A DNA stretch of 64,000 nucleotides from Protula sp. h YS-2021. Taxonomy: Eukaryota; Annelida; Polychaeta; Sabellida; Serpulidae. Positions 33,508 to 46,900 of the stretch are shown here, in pieces. The notes below the pieces were generated by a model, which saw only the letters and a list, made by a program, of their open reading frames with translations, ran no database searches and had not been told where the DNA came from. The position numbers and the translations under genes were made by a program. Positions within the stretch are counted from its first letter, which is position 1; the number at the start of each line of letters is the position of its first letter. The stretch lies in contig OX457026.1 in assembly GCA_949752745.1 (NCBI GenBank), forward strand, positions 31,057,411 through 31,121,410. Direction: 5' to 3'.

Positions 33508-36500
33508 GCCTGGATACCAAGAGGTTAAGGTGTATACTTTCTAAGGGAAAAAGAAAATGCCATACTAAAGAAAACAAATCTTCTCTTTTCTCAGACTGTT
33601 ATTTATATAATTGTGTTCACTAATTTCAGCATCGGGCAAAGTAGTATTATCTTTTAAATGTAGTAGTTATTGAATAATTCATGCTCGTTCCTTACTGTGT
33701 TTATTAAAACAGTTTTACCATCTAATTCATTTTCCACAAGCAACCGATATCCGACGTTGATGCAACATTGCAATGTTTAAAGGAAACATTTTTAAGTCAG
33801 TTTGTAAATATTTCACTTGGAGATTTTTAGTCCCCACAGTTTATTGAATTCGGTAAGGTGTTTCTATATGAATTCTTTTTGCTTCGAGAAAAACTTGTCA
33901 AGCGAACTCCTCTGAGATAGTTAAGGCTAGGGCGACCAAATTTCGCATGGGCCTGCTGTGGCAATGTCTATATGCAAAAATGGACATTGAAATTTGACCA
34001 CTGAAGTCCAGTATAAGGCAGGCGCAGGCTATACGTGTAGCCAACAGTACAAGCAAGCTAGTGATCTCTCCACTACCAATACAGAGTGAGCATATATGCT
34101 CTATGTGCTGTATCTTTGCCGTTAGGCTAAACAGCAAATATCTCAGCGTATGCTTATTTCCCACGTTTCGGCTATGCCCATTCCAACACTTGCTATTAAG
34201 TTGTCTTCACATTATAAATGTCTTTTTGGGTTTCCTTAAATCGCTAAACATCAAACAATAATCGAAGAGAATGTTCCATCCATTTGTTACAACTTTGTAA
34301 CGATGTGATGTCACATTGCTGTTTATGACGTTATTATTATTTATTCATCCCAGTAAACATTTTAACGCTTCATCAAGATCGGGTTTTTGATGATGAAGTC
34401 TACATGGCACAAATCCGGTTATGACAATAACGGGGTCCATACCAGATCACCACCGGTCAGATGACCAAAAGCGAAATGCAAGAAGGACAATTTGACCAAC
34501 TGGTTATTTTTTCCTTATTTTTATTTATTTAGTTGTTTGACTTCAGACCTTCCCTGCATCCGAGGTTCAAGGTTGACATACTGCCTCAGCACTTTCTCAG
34601 CACTTCCGCCATCGCTTCCTCAACATTTTCCACGCACTCCCTCAGCATTTCTCCAACACCTCCTCAGCATTTTCCCAGCACTTCTTCAACACTTTGCCAG
34701 TACTTTCTCAGCACCTTTGCTACAGCACTTCATCCTCACGTCCCCAGTACTAAACTGGCATCCCGCTTTCTTTTTAAAGTGGCTGATCTCCTACGAGTAA
34801 TTTTCTGCCATATTGTTAAGTAAAACGAAAATTTTGCGTTGCACACCTCCTGTGTCTGATGTAATTGCATACCAAATTTTAAAAAGAATCGATCCAGTAT
34901 TTAGAGTTATAGCGTGGAAAAGAAAGTGGGACAGGTGAACAGACAGACGGACATACCTATAAAGATAAAGATATCGTAGGTTGTGGTTATTTACGAAAAA
35001 ATCTCCTTTTATTGCCCGAGCCTCCGACCTGAGTGGCCGCTCAACTCCCTGCCTGTATATGTATTTGGGTTATAAAGATGCTGCATTAATAAATAAAATT
35101 GTTCAACAACTTTACACCAAGTTATACATGTCTAAGAACTTTAAAAAATTCACAAATGTTTTACCTTCTTTTTTGCCATTTTCTATTTATTTGCATCCGG
35201 ATAAAAAATGCTTCACGCTTTCAGTATGCAAACTGCTGGGGAAGTGATTGGGTAATGCTGGAACACTGCTGAAGAAAAGATTTGCGTTGGAACCACGGAA
35301 GCAGAGAAGGTCTGACGTCAGTCTAGGTCTTCCGTTACCTACCGTTTCATTTAGACGTAGGAAGAGTAACATAGCCATCGCGAAAATATCAATGACGTCA
35401 ATGTCTAGAGTGTGACAGTCATAAGGAATATTTTTCATCGCTCCGCTTAAAGTTCCCTTATGGATCATTGGGTAACACAGAATATGCATAAGTAAATTTT
35501 GATGAATATATTTCAAAAGTAAGCGGTAAAAGAACTGGCACGTTTCTCAGTATCCCATAGTTTATATCCTCATTTTCGTCAACTTTTAAACAACCAGCCA
35601 TTACCAGTAGCGGGCTTAAATGTTTCTTTTGTTTTTTTTTTGTTTTTTTTGTAATGTTTGTTTATGACTCGGACATTTTTGCGACATCGATTTCTTGACG
35701 TCTACATAAATCGTCGATTTTCCGAAACATATTAAAATTTTCGTCATAGACATTAGCCGAAAAATGGGCTTTTGATAACAAAAATCAATGTCACGTCTAA
35801 ACAGGGTTTTTATCAAACATGTGTACAATGAATGTTAAGGTGTTGATAAGTCGTTGATCTATGGTAACACGTGTGATCACAACCAAAAGATAACCAGGTT
35901 TAATGTTGTGGAAGTGGATTTTTGCTGGCATCCAACCTGTATTCAACGTTGTGTGAAAGACGTTGATTTATGGTTGCGACTAATCAAATTCAATGTTGTG
36001 ATTTTGCCTTGTACTGACACAACTTCTCATCGACATCTTCACGGTTCTGAATGTTTACTGAGATATAACATATCAAGAGGTGTGTTTCGTAGAGTTTTCA
36101 TGCAACTGACACTTGACATGACTTTTAACAAAGATGTTTAGAGAATTTTGAATTATTAAGTGCTAAGAATCGTGACCTCAAGTTTAATTTTCTGGGTAGA
36201 GAAAATTTTCGCTTATCTGTAGGTTTAGTTAAAGTTTGTTTCTATACTGACTCAGTCCAACTTTGCCGTTGCTACGCGTATAGTACAAAAATAAAATATT
36301 TATTATTCCAAAACATTCTGCATTAAATTGTAGGCTCTAAAACCTCGCATGTAGATTTGTTTTGTTCATGTTTGTTAAACCAATAGTTTGCGCTGAGTGT
36401 GATACTGTTAAATACGTCTACTAAAAGGCAACATCTTAATGTCTGGCATTTGGAGAACGATAAAATCTGTTCATTGTCAAAGAACTTCAAAAAAATTGCA

Positions 36501-36870
36501 ATAATCTAAAAATCTCCCTTCAAAATATTAAAGAAAGTATTTGTTGCCAAAAGCATTCTAATTTTCAGTTTGGAGTTTAGATTATTTTGCCAAAAATAAT
36601 CTCATACATAGGAATGATATAAGAGGGAAAATACTATGCTTTGCCATGAAAATGGTGATGATACAGCCACAAATACATGCCCAAATACAGTGCGCCAATT
36701 TAAAAAACTGCCTTTTTGTAGTTCTTGGTACTCAATGCAAGCAACAAAAACCTAGCCTATGATTGCCATGTGAAAAGGTTAATTGCACAGACCTTAAATA
36801 TATCGAAGTTAGTAGTGAAATAAAGAGTTAAACCACTGCTGGGCTTTGCCCTTTCTGAGGAAATGATGCG
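33508..36870. other. Intergenic DNA with small repeats
   Basis: It contains a degenerate 15-base tandem (34575-34730, units like CCTCAGCA.TTTC), a CAGACAGACGGACA tract at 34942-34957 and family-A copy 5. No exon was recognised. Confidence 0.4.
35660..36020 (+). repeat. Family-A non-autonomous repeat, copy 5 (diverged)
   Basis: CTTGACGTCTACATAAATCG, GATAAGTCGTTGATCTATGG, ACAACCAAAAGATAACCAGG and TTTAATGTTGTGG follow the order seen in copies 2, 3 and 7. The right edge is rearranged. Confidence 0.5.
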
Positions 36871-36874
36871 TTTA

Positions 36875-37705
36875 TAAACCAATAAGCTTTCTACATTGTT
36901 AGCATTTACGCACAGCAAAATTTTTAAGAGATTTATGCAATTGATATTTCAATACACTAAACTAAGCCAGCAGCTTAGGGGAAGGGGAAAGGGGAAGGGT
37001 GTGATTCTCTTGGTCTAAAGTAATAGAGATGTTCGGCTGATGACCTCGCAGAATACAGATCCCGCCACAGAAAAATTACTTAATTTATTAAAATCGATCC
37101 TATACCTGATTTACTTAAAAGGATGGTCCAGAAAAAGTAGAATTAAAAAAGATTATCAAAGTTTGACAATTTAACAAATTCGATGAATTTGTCATCTATA
37201 AACAAATAGGTAAACAAATAGGTGAATAGATTCAAGCATTTGAGATCCAGCCAAAAGGTGGGGGACGAAAATCGGTTAGAAAATGTAATACAATAGACTG
37301 AGAGAGCTATGACAGGATTTCAACAACCAGCTCTATATATTTTCAATATCTTTGTCTTTGAAAAAGGAACAATTATGAGCACCTTTTTTGCTATACCTAT
37401 CTTGCTACCAAACAACCTACACTTATAATGATTCTCTCATGCAAAGTACCACAAATGTTACGGCTAATCAGATTCCTTGTTATCGCCCATGTGCTGTGTA
37501 ACCTTACTATCCATAAAACACACCTTCTAAGGCATTCTTCGCGTTAAATGTTACTGCAGCATGAGCATGGATACGCCCTGCACTCATGTAACATTTCGAC
37601 GTTTTAACTGTTCTCGTTTCTGATGGTTTGCAGAGAAAAAAGAGAAACTTCACTTAGTGCAAACCTAGTTACACTTCGAAAGTGATACTATCGACAGCAA
37701 TATAG
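36875..37705. repeat. Diverged direct duplication, copy 1 (partner at about 45160)
   Basis: CTTTCTACATTGTTAGCA, a G-rich tract, GATGTT.GGCTGA, CTTGCTACCAAA and TTGCAGAG.AAAAA.AGAAA occur in this order here and again 8.2-8.3 kb to the right. Confidence 0.6.
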
Positions 37706-37714
37706 GCTACTTAC

Positions 37715-37762
37715 CTGACACACTATTAGCAATGCAATGATAACGACACGAGATAATTGCAT
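37715..37762 (-). CDS. Candidate signal-peptide exon (minus strand)
   Basis: On the minus strand ATG starts 16 codons (MQLSRVVIIALLIVCQ) ending in a strong donor CAG|GTAAGT, phase 0. The short basic start and nine hydrophobic residues fit a signal peptide that would be completed in the next exon. No downstream partner exon was identified to the left, so this is a single-exon guess. Confidence 0.3.
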
Positions 37763-37917
37763 CGTTTGAGGAACCAGCCCACTTTTGCAGTAACAAATGT
37801 CACGATTCTGCAGTCACGTTTTCGCTACCAAGTATTCAAAATTACACTTTCAATAGCAAAGCCAAGTTGTTGATTCTATCAGTAGTTTAGGTAACAGAGC
37901 TTTTGACATGGTATATC

Positions 37918-38250
37918 CCAGTTAACAATCCGTCGATATAACGCCGATTTCAGGTTTGAGACATTGACCAACGTTTAGTAACGTTTTTGATATAAAGTTG
38001 AAAAGTGTTTGGATAAACCTTATTGCGACGCTGCCTTTTTTCAATAGACTTCGGAAAATTGGTATTTGTAGAGAATATGTAGGGAAATTGAAAAAGTCTT
38101 TTCCCTCCTAATTTTGGAAAATATTCATGACAATTGATTATTTACATATCTTGTCTTTGCGGATGACCCGTAGGCGGTGACTCTGTCCCAATGTCTAAAT
38201 ATTGTCAACGTTGTAGGCTTCCATAATCAACAAAGCCTCGATGTTGATCG
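37918..38250 (-). repeat. Family-A non-autonomous repeat, copy 6 (inverted)
   Basis: CCCAGTTAACAATCCGTCGA, CGCCGATTTCAGGTTTGAGA and CATTGACCAACG are the reverse complement of the family right edge. The far side ends with CAACGTTGTAGGCTTCCATA and GATGTTGATCGACAT. Confidence 0.5.
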
Positions 38251-41200
38251 ACATTTATGAATAAATGAATAAATTATAACGTCATAACAGTTATTATTGC
38301 GTCACAGCTGGACAGTCTCGTAAACAACGGACGATTCATTATTCCATTAGATAGGTTTAATTTTTAGTGAATTGCTTTTGGCAGTTAAGTGAAAACCCAC
38401 AAATGGCAAAATTAAAAAAGAAAAGAACTATAGGCCCTTAGAAATACATTTTAACTTTTTTGGAAGATAAGAACGAAAATAACTGAACAATAAAACAGAA
38501 AAAAATAACATAAATAATAAATAAAGCATGACAGGTAAGCCGAATATCCATAACGTTCAATCATTTATAATGCGCACTTAATAGCAAGTGCAACTAGATG
38601 GGTTTTCGCTACGTTGTAGTGATACATTTACTCAGCAGCTTTAGGGCTTCATAAAAACGCACATTGAAACCAGTTTAAAGTAAGGGCTTTCATGCTGTTA
38701 TGAGACAGGTCACAAATTACATCGTTTATGAGGAGATCTGCGGAAACAAATTAACGGGGAAAATTTTAATCAAGTGACCACAATTAATGTCAAAAGTCAG
38801 CAGTCTAATTCATACTTGCAAGACTTATCTATACTGAAAATTTGACTTCTCTAAATGTAATAGTGTCAGAAAAATGTGAGCTCTCTGTTTTGCACCATTT
38901 TTCACTTGTTATTCGTAGAACAACAAGATGGAGCAAAGCTCCTTCATAATTGGTGTCGCACGTGGATGGTAAACATGACCGATAAGAAATTGGCTGTTCG
39001 TGTTTACAAACTACAGCATGCAGTACACATACGCAATATTTGCTCATTTATTGTTGACAAAGGGACGATCAATAGGCTGAGGCTGTCCTAGGAACATATA
39101 AAATACAGATGAGCTTAAAAAATTAGAAGTGGACCAAGAAGTCTTGCTACGGTGTGTCTCTGTTGTGGATTAGGGTGAACATTAAAGACTGGGGCCAGTG
39201 GAGCAACTGGCAAAGAATGAGGCTACAAAATGGGCGGGTCCCCTAAATGACCTCATTTACCTCATTACCAGACGCACAATAATCTTGTGCTACTGTGGGT
39301 TGACACGGATTTTACCGTATAAGAAAGAAATTATTAAATTAATCAGGTAGCAAATCAGACACAATATGGAAAAAAATGTTAGAGTAATTTTTTCTTCTAT
39401 TTTATTTTAACGAGGGCTTAAGCAGGTTGTAATTAAAAAATAATATACTCATATGCGTTTTTCTATTTGTAATAATACTAGCTGGAAAAACAGAGAGATG
39501 AATAAAATGTGTCTTATTAATTCAAAATTGGTCGAGAATCAGTAAACTTGCACAACCCCCCCCCCCCCAAAATCGGACCACATCGAGCAGTCAAATGGAT
39601 GTTCTGGCTGTATGTGTGTAATCTTCTACAGTACGACTGCAGGTGTCACATCGGTGTTTACTGAAATCGAATCGTTTGAGGATGATACTGCAAGGACACG
39701 CCGAGGGCACTGAACAGGCATTTATAGTTTCAATTAGAAAATAATTTGAATGCAAAATTTTGAAATTTCTAAAATTTCATGGATTTTCTCTCTACTAGTT
39801 TGTGTGCATTGCAGGAATTTTTCAAATAAACAAATTGACTTACATACAATATTAAAATTTTATTGCTTTTTCCATTTAATTTATGCTTAGTAAGTAAAAC
39901 AACAGGTGATTACAATATTATAACAAGCACCTGGCTCACCTTCAAGAAATGTCAAATATATCAAACCGTAAGCATAAAGAAGAAGCCTTATTTCCATAGA
40001 ATTTCAGTTTAATTTTAGAAGCAATACAGAAGATGGATCCATCTGAGTGTGAACAAAGCGCTACGAATAAATAGAATTATGCGTTTATGAGGTTTATGAG
40101 TATGCGTTTATTCATTATAAAGCCAGTTTATGAGCTATTTAATACAATTTGGGGGAAATAGCGGGGAGAAACGGGGTGGTAAGTCCTAAAAACCGGCGCA
40201 AAATCCCAGCAGTTTTCGTAATTTTATTTTTTTTCCTGTTTTTATGATCTGTGCAGGCTTCACCTTAAATAGGCCTGAATTATATTGCAGTTGTAAAGCA
40301 TAATGTCAAAACCAGTTTTATATGTATGGATTATGAAAAAGTGATTTAGTTGTTTATTACCTAATGGCAACTTCATCGAAATACTGAACTCCATCGAACT
40401 ACTGAACTTATTAATTAAATTATGCTCAGTGTAAGAAATTACATTAGTAAACCAGAGCCGGATTTCGCTAGCGAAATGTTAAACACTTGACAAAAATTAA
40501 AACGTAAAACTACTTCCTTCAATGGGTTATTTCTTGAATAATATAAAGTATTTTACAACATGCATACAGTGTGTTATACAACTATGTAGAGAGCTTATGG
40601 CACAGCATGTATGCGGCTTCTAATATTCTGAAAAATCGGATCATTGTCAAGAAAAAACATCGCAGGTTGACAACTTAATACCAGCTAAATATATTAGCAA
40701 ACAACACAGCTTGAACACGTCTTATAAGCCGAGTAGTGTTTAGTTTTTGCTGATTTAAGGTTTTATTGACTGATCAGGCATACGCCGTATTATCTATGTA
40801 CGCAGCGACAGCAACTGTGTGTTCTGTGCTGTACGTTCAATGCTCCGAAATCGAAGACAAAAATGAAAAGTGACATGCACACGTTCAGATCAAGCTCTTC
40901 ATAAGTCCCAAGTTTCATGATCCTAGGGCCCATAATGTCAGAGAAGAAGAAATCACAAAAAATCAGAAAACTGTCAAGAAGAAAAAAAGGACGAACGGCT
41001 AGTAGAAGTCTCACAGGTAGGCAGAAATGCAAAACTTACATCTAGAAAGAGGAACATTCACAATGCGCAATGATGTTGATGAAATTAAATTAATGGTACA
41101 TGCTGTTTTTATTGGTTAAAAAGTGGTGCTTGCCCACACTTTCTGTTTCTGATTTTGATGGAATATTCTTCCTTTATGTTGTTTTGTTTGAGTTGTCAAG

Positions 41201-43827
41201 AAACGGAAAAAAGTTTGTTATTGAAATTTCCATTACAAAACAGGATGGCTGACTAGAAAACTACCCTATTTATAATCGATGGTCTCAGATGGTCAATCGT
41301 TTAATCCGATGGTCTCAGATGGTCAGAATCCATCTTTTCTGATGAATTTAAGTTAAGTTTATGGTTCTTATTATATAATTCAAATGGACTGAAATATCTT
41401 GTCCAAATAAGGAAATTGTTCACATTATACTGGTTTGTCCTGAGACAGGCTTTCCTGAATATACCACGCATCGCATTCTATGTGCCTTAAACACATCACA
41501 GAATAAACGTACGAGTTTTACTCTGATTAAGAAATATGAAAATTTGTAAAAGTTAATTACTCTGACAACATTCGAGATCCATTTTAATGCATTGCAAAGG
41601 GCAAACATTAACTTTTTACCTTTTCTTTTCTGCACTGGCTTTATAATTAATAAGAAAAGGATATCCGCTTTTTCACGCTTGGTTGATTGCCAATTAAGTC
41701 TTTTTCGTAAGGCTTCAACGCCTACTCTAGCCATTGAACGATCTGTTTAACGTTAGGCTTCAACCGGTAATTTGTTACCTAGCAATGCTATATTTGTCTT
41801 TCGGCTCTTTTGTTTGGTTCTTTTTGAATCACTGGTAATCATATGACGTAAAAAAGTCATTGCCTGGCTTCTGAAATATATGGTTTCAACGCTAAACTTT
41901 TCTTTTCATGAATGGCTGTCTCAGTACTGCCCCATGTTTTTATCTTCTTTGCTATCTGAAGTGTAGTACCACGTGAAATCAGCATGTTACATCATATCAT
42001 CATGTTAGAGGATCTTAGCCTATATAGCAGTATAAAATGGTCAGTTTTAGTGGTAAATATATGGCAAAACATGCGAAAGAAGTTCAGAAAACATATCTTA
42101 GAAGCGCATATATTTTAAGTACATTAAGGATGAACACTAGGGACCTTACTTAAAAGAACACAGGGGCACCCATGCACTCATACCCACCACCTGAGACAAA
42201 ATGGCCATAATCCGCCACTCCTTTGTTAAAAATGCATCTCTAAAAGATATGTTACATGATTTTGAAGAATGAGATCACGCAGAAAACATTGTTTTTGAGC
42301 CAAAAAAGACGTCATTTGCCATTTTCACTGGTTTTTATTTCATGTCGTTGTCAATCATCAGAAATTACTTCTAGAAATTATACTTCGTGTTATTATTTGA
42401 ACATATGTATTTAAACAAATTAGTGACTGCTTTCGCAAAGCTCTCTATGCAATTTTATGCATGCTTAAGGCACAGTCTTCACGGAACTATTGATGTGTCT
42501 TAATGCTTGGAGTAAATGTCAATAGACAGTTTACCAAAAGATGCCAAGATGCAAACATTCTCCGCCAGTATTACATTTTATTCTGGTTTTAAAAACAACT
42601 TCTATCAAAACATTTTAACTGTGCCTCTTCTATACAAAAATATTGCCAATCCATCGCTGTTTCGCATACCTACATCACTGGCTTGTTAATTCGTATTCTC
42701 ACCTAACTACCAACTTGTAGCGCTATGTGTATCATATTTCATCTGTGGGATACTCAGAAAATTGTCACTTTCGACGCTGTTCAGATTATTTGGATTTCGC
42801 GGGAAATTTACGTTAAGACTTAAGAATATACCTAAACTGTGTCTCTTTTATATTTTAGCAAATGGACTTGCCTTTGACTGAATTTTTAAACTCTAAATGG
42901 TGTTTCTTGACATTATCCAGCAAAGAAACGGGCAATAATATATGTGCCATTGCTAAATTTGTCCATGTGTTTAAATGATTTGCTGTTAACCAAAAATGCA
43001 TAGAAAAATTTTACACATAAAAAATATTATAACAGGTATAATTCATATTAATGACCGCCCTTCAATCCCAGCCACCTGTAAACGTCTTCCTAAAAATATC
43101 AGTATAACACCAGAGGCAAAAACATAGTAGCACAAAAAAGACTCCATTGACGTTATTTCTAAGTGAAGCCAGTTTCACGTTTAATATTTTAAACGCCAAA
43201 TGTGAAAACATCTAAAATGCGAAGATAAAAAAACATGTTTCTGCAGTTATCGCCGTATGAATAAAGTAAAATGTCAGACTTCACTAACAACTAATGATAG
43301 CAAACCCAGTATAATAAACGATGATGACGGAAAATGCCAGGATTAATACAGGATTTAACAAACATAAAATGGCGATAAAGAATAAAAACCTTGAAGACAT
43401 TCTTGTGGAAGAAACAGCGTGTTGCAACTGCATTGTTCTTTAATTGGCAACCATCTGTGCCATTTGTCATAAACAGGGAAGTCTTAGGTAAGTGCTTTCA
43501 TCAAAAATAACATTCAACTGTGTAATACAGCAAAGAAGTGCTAATTTATTCGATAAATAGAGTAACTTCCTACAATTCCTACGCACTTGGAAATTGGCTG
43601 TCAAATGCAATAACAGTATCAGTGTAGATAATTGTCGCACCATTTGACTCCCTCTCTCACGCCTGTGTATATATATGAGACAATTACTGCCTATTCCGTC
43701 TTTTAAAACGGGGTTTGCTTTTGCATAGCATTTGCTTCAACTTTTTCAGTATTTTAGAGAGTATTTAATCCAAGCAAACAGAAGCAACTCGTAAGTTTGC
43801 ATTTGCTCAAGGAAAGTGATAACAACT
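38251..43827. other. Long AT-rich intergenic stretch
   Basis: No exon, transposon ORF or structured repeat was recognised, apart from a C-run at 39548 and a CGATGGTCTCAGATGGTCA direct repeat at 41278-41327. Short open frames here have no support. Confidence 0.4.
43666..43678 (+). promoter_or_regulatory. Possible TATA box
   Basis: TATATATATGAG lies about 155 bases upstream of the ATG at 43828. Position is plausible for a promoter plus short 5' UTR, but AT-rich DNA makes chance matches common. Confidence 0.25.
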
Positions 43828-43923
43828 ATGACAAATTTTAGTACAGTTGAAAGGCTTGTGATCGCAATTACTGCTTTGTTTGGCATTGCTGCGTGTGTTT
43901 GGGGACAACGAGATGGTTCTCAG
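43828..43923 (+). CDS. Candidate first exon: signal peptide
   Basis: ATG 43828 opens 32 codons, then donor TCTCAG|GTATGT (phase 0). The peptide MTNFSTVERLVIAITALF then GIAACVWGQ has a basic residue, a hydrophobic core and an A-x-A/G-like cleavage region: a good secretory signal. It probably starts a secreted or membrane protein on the + strand. The exons at 46241 and 53450 could belong to it, but their phases (both need phase 2) show that at least one exon is missing from the model. Confidence 0.45.
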
Positions 43924-46240
43924 GTATGTTCTTTTAATTATAGCTTATTCAGTGTATCTACAAAGGAAACCCTAGTATTTATGTAGTACAATTCACGAGC
44001 AGATACGAACACTGCCCGTGCTCACACCATTGTGCACGTTATCATACACAATACTTTAAGGTATCATAGCTAGGAGATCCCACTTTCAAATTTATCGCTA
44101 AGTTTTAGGTCACTGTAGATAATTATTTAATAAATAATTTTGCTTCTCTAAGATTCTTTAAAAAGATATCTGAAAACAATCGTTGACAAGTTTTGTCTCT
44201 TCAAAGTGTCTGACAAGTAAGAGACGATGTTATTTAAAGGTAGCCAATGAGCATCATGGGATGGTGAATTTTGAAATAAATTACTCCAATGCAATCACAA
44301 TAGTAATATCGGCGAAACACCCAGCGGTGTTTTAAAATTATTCTGATATTATTTTAAAATTTTTATATTCTTGCTTTGGGCGTAAATATGCATCAAATCT
44401 GTTATCATACGTTATAAATGTGCACTGGTTAGACACTACTCTTGTACTATATGCGAATGATGTTGTATATAATCTAATGTATTAAAACTTTAGTTCACTT
44501 ATATTTTGCCAGACTTTTTACGTCTTTTTGTTTGAACATTCCAAAATTTAAGTGACTTCAAATTACCTTTCCGCTTTAGTTTTGCGAGAAATATGTGAGT
44601 GGCATGTCGGAAGCCCTTCATCACAATGTCATAAAACTTTATATGACTTACTGAGTTTGGTATCAGGCTAGTTTCCTACAGTTTGAACACAAATTGCTTT
44701 TGTATATTTAACTTTGAGATTGTTCTTGCTTTATATATACCCAAAAAAAATGGCACGCAAACATTTGTGTTTTCGAGGTTTTGATCGTCACTTGCGATAT
44801 CGTCAGTCTCGCAACACAAAGCTCTTTATTCCAACAATTTCTGATCCTGTTTTAGTATTATCATTATGCTTACAACGTTTCCATATAAAGTGTAGTCCTC
44901 GAATAAGATCACCTCGAAATTCAGACCATTTTTTGTCCGCTTTAGATTCATTCTCCTTACAAAAAAAATTCGGAATAAAGTTCACAGTTTGTCTTATTTT
45001 CTGGGTTTTCAAGGATTAGCAACAATTTTTGATATCTGAAATTGTCTGACAACTAAAACCATTAAAATAAAATATATCATATTTAGTTACGGTTTTTGTA
45101 AAGAAGTAGGATTGTTTTTCTGATGATGCTAGGCAAACGTTTGCTTCTTCTGATGCCCTTGAAAACTTTCTACATTGTTAGCAATTAAATAAAAGAAAAC
45201 ATTTAACGGAATAATGCGATTGATAATTTTGCACAATAACTTCAACCTGGGGAGAAGGGCGGCTCTAAGTGTTCAAAGTGAGAGCGATGTTTGGCTGAAG
45301 ACAACACTCCTAGAAAGACTATGCATCTGAAAGAATGTTAAGGGAAAATAAAAGTCACTTAAATATCTCGTAATTTTGGCGATTGGAAAAGCTTGCTATT
45401 ATTATATGAATAAAAGACACTGTGGTTGAATGCCTTCAAACATTCCAAACCGAGTCAAAAAGAAGAGGGGAGTGTAATGGGAATATAATAAAATAGGATG
45501 AGAGGACAATGGAGGAGTTTTAAAAATTAGAATCTCCAGTTCACAGAACCTGACCTTTTTTATTTTCCTTTCTTGCTACCAAAGAGCTCGCATTGCTTTT
45601 TTCACTTCTCACTTAATTCCAAAATTAAATACTTACATTTATGCAACAGATCACTGCTCACTGTTCAGCAATCCAGAAAAGCTACTCATGCTTTGATATA
45701 GTTCAAACACGGTGTAAAATTGTCATCAGTAAAACACAAAATGTAAGGCATATTCTACATACCACCAAAATGGGTATTCACCTATATTCTCTTGAAATTT
45801 CAAATTTTTCGCTGCGAACTATTACTATGTCTTGCAGAAAAACGATTTGCAGAGGGAAAAAAAGAAATTTGGAATTTCCTGTACGAACTTAGTTACTCTA
45901 GGAAAGAGAACTTTTCAAGTGTAAATAATGATACCGACAAATATTAAACAGCTTGCGTAGAACGTGTACTTCCGAGTGTTGCCCTGTGCCTCCAGGAATG
46001 AGAAAAGTTTACTTTGTAAGGTCTATCAAAGCCTATCATACAGAAAAAAATTGTTAATTTGTGGCTAAGATATCAATGAGATTACGGTGCTACTGGTATG
46101 CACATAGGCTACTTATATTTGTACCAAATTCGTACTTTGCGTATCGCAAAAGTTTGATCATGGAGACGTTTGAGAATAAACTTGCCAGTGGCATGAAAAA
46201 CGCTATATGGAGCATTATTTTACAGAATATTTTATTATAG
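43924..46240. other. Putative intron
   Basis: Contains copy 2 of the 0.8 kb direct duplication (about 45160-45960). No exon recognised. Confidence 0.35.
45160..45960. repeat. Diverged direct duplication, copy 2 (partner at about 36875)
   Basis: AACTTTCTACATTGTTAGCA, GAGAAGGG, GATGTTTGGCTGAAGACA, CTTGCTACCAAAG and TTGCAGAGGGAAAAAAAGA match copy 1 in order. Indels and substitutions are frequent, so the event is old. Confidence 0.6.
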
Positions 46241-46502
46241 TGATAGATCATGTTACTTTGTATTGGATTTGGACACGCCTGGAAGATCTGTGAACGAACC
46301 GCACAGCACACTAGCACCATTGTCTATTGTTATTAGAGAGCCAAACATAACAAAAATAAACTCTTTTACCTCTCATATACTCCAAAGTACTGTGACGCCG
46401 CCTGGATATTACATGGTAACTTTCATTACGCAGACGAAACGTGTCAGCGTCACGTTTGCTCATAGCTATGACTTTCAAATGAATATGTCGAGCCAAGTTT
46501 AG
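46241..46502 (+). CDS. Candidate exon of an extracellular beta-rich protein
   Basis: After a TTTTATTATAG acceptor an 86-residue open stretch runs to TAG 46500-46502 (phase 2 in). It has alternating hydrophobic/polar strands: CYFVLDLDTPG, LAPLSIVIREPN, QSTVTPPGYYMVTF and VSVTFAHSYDFQ. The PPGYYMV...V...SYDFQ ending recalls the beta-sandwich that follows von Willebrand A domains in hemicentin-like proteins, but the resemblance is loose. Position inside the same strand and region as the 43828 signal exon is consistent with one gene. Confidence 0.4.
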
Positions 46503-46727
46503 CAGAAGTTCGTATTATTATTTCTTGATATAGGAGCGCATTGTCCCCACTTTAATCACAGATACTCTTATAAACCGAGTTTAACAGGTCATTTTCACTG
46601 CGCTTTCGACAAAAATTGAACTTTTGTGAAATTACTGCATAGTTCATTTATTGCCCATTTTTATTCTCCCTTAAAATGTGTTTTTGCTTTGTACAAATGT
46701 TGCAGTTATTTAGTTGGATCGAACCGA

Positions 46728-46900
46728 TGCTTTTGAAAAGTATCATCTTATCTTTTCCGTGCCCGTGATAAAGTTGAAATGTAATTTCTAATAAAATTTA
46801 GAAGTAACTTCACTGGAGTACAAAACTTGGTTAGTTCTTCATGGGCAACCCCATGTTTACTCGTACTGAGATTCGATGTTCACTTTTCATCCGGCGGCCC
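46728..46900 (+). repeat. DIRS terminal inverted repeat, left arm
   Basis: About 85% identical by eye to the reverse complement of 51036-51210. The conserved core runs from CTTTTGAAAAGTAT to ATTCGATGT. Confidence 0.75.

Noticed and set aside
33399..33623. Repeating RERPFWERPF peptide frame
   Set aside because: It is the translation of the AAGGCC repeat arm of the foldback element.
35660..36141. 95-codon open frame in family-A copy 5
   Set aside because: Lies within a non-coding dispersed repeat; other copies do not keep the frame.
44714..45019. 101-codon ATG frame
   Set aside because: AT-rich, no domain, no splice logic with the neighbouring candidate exons.
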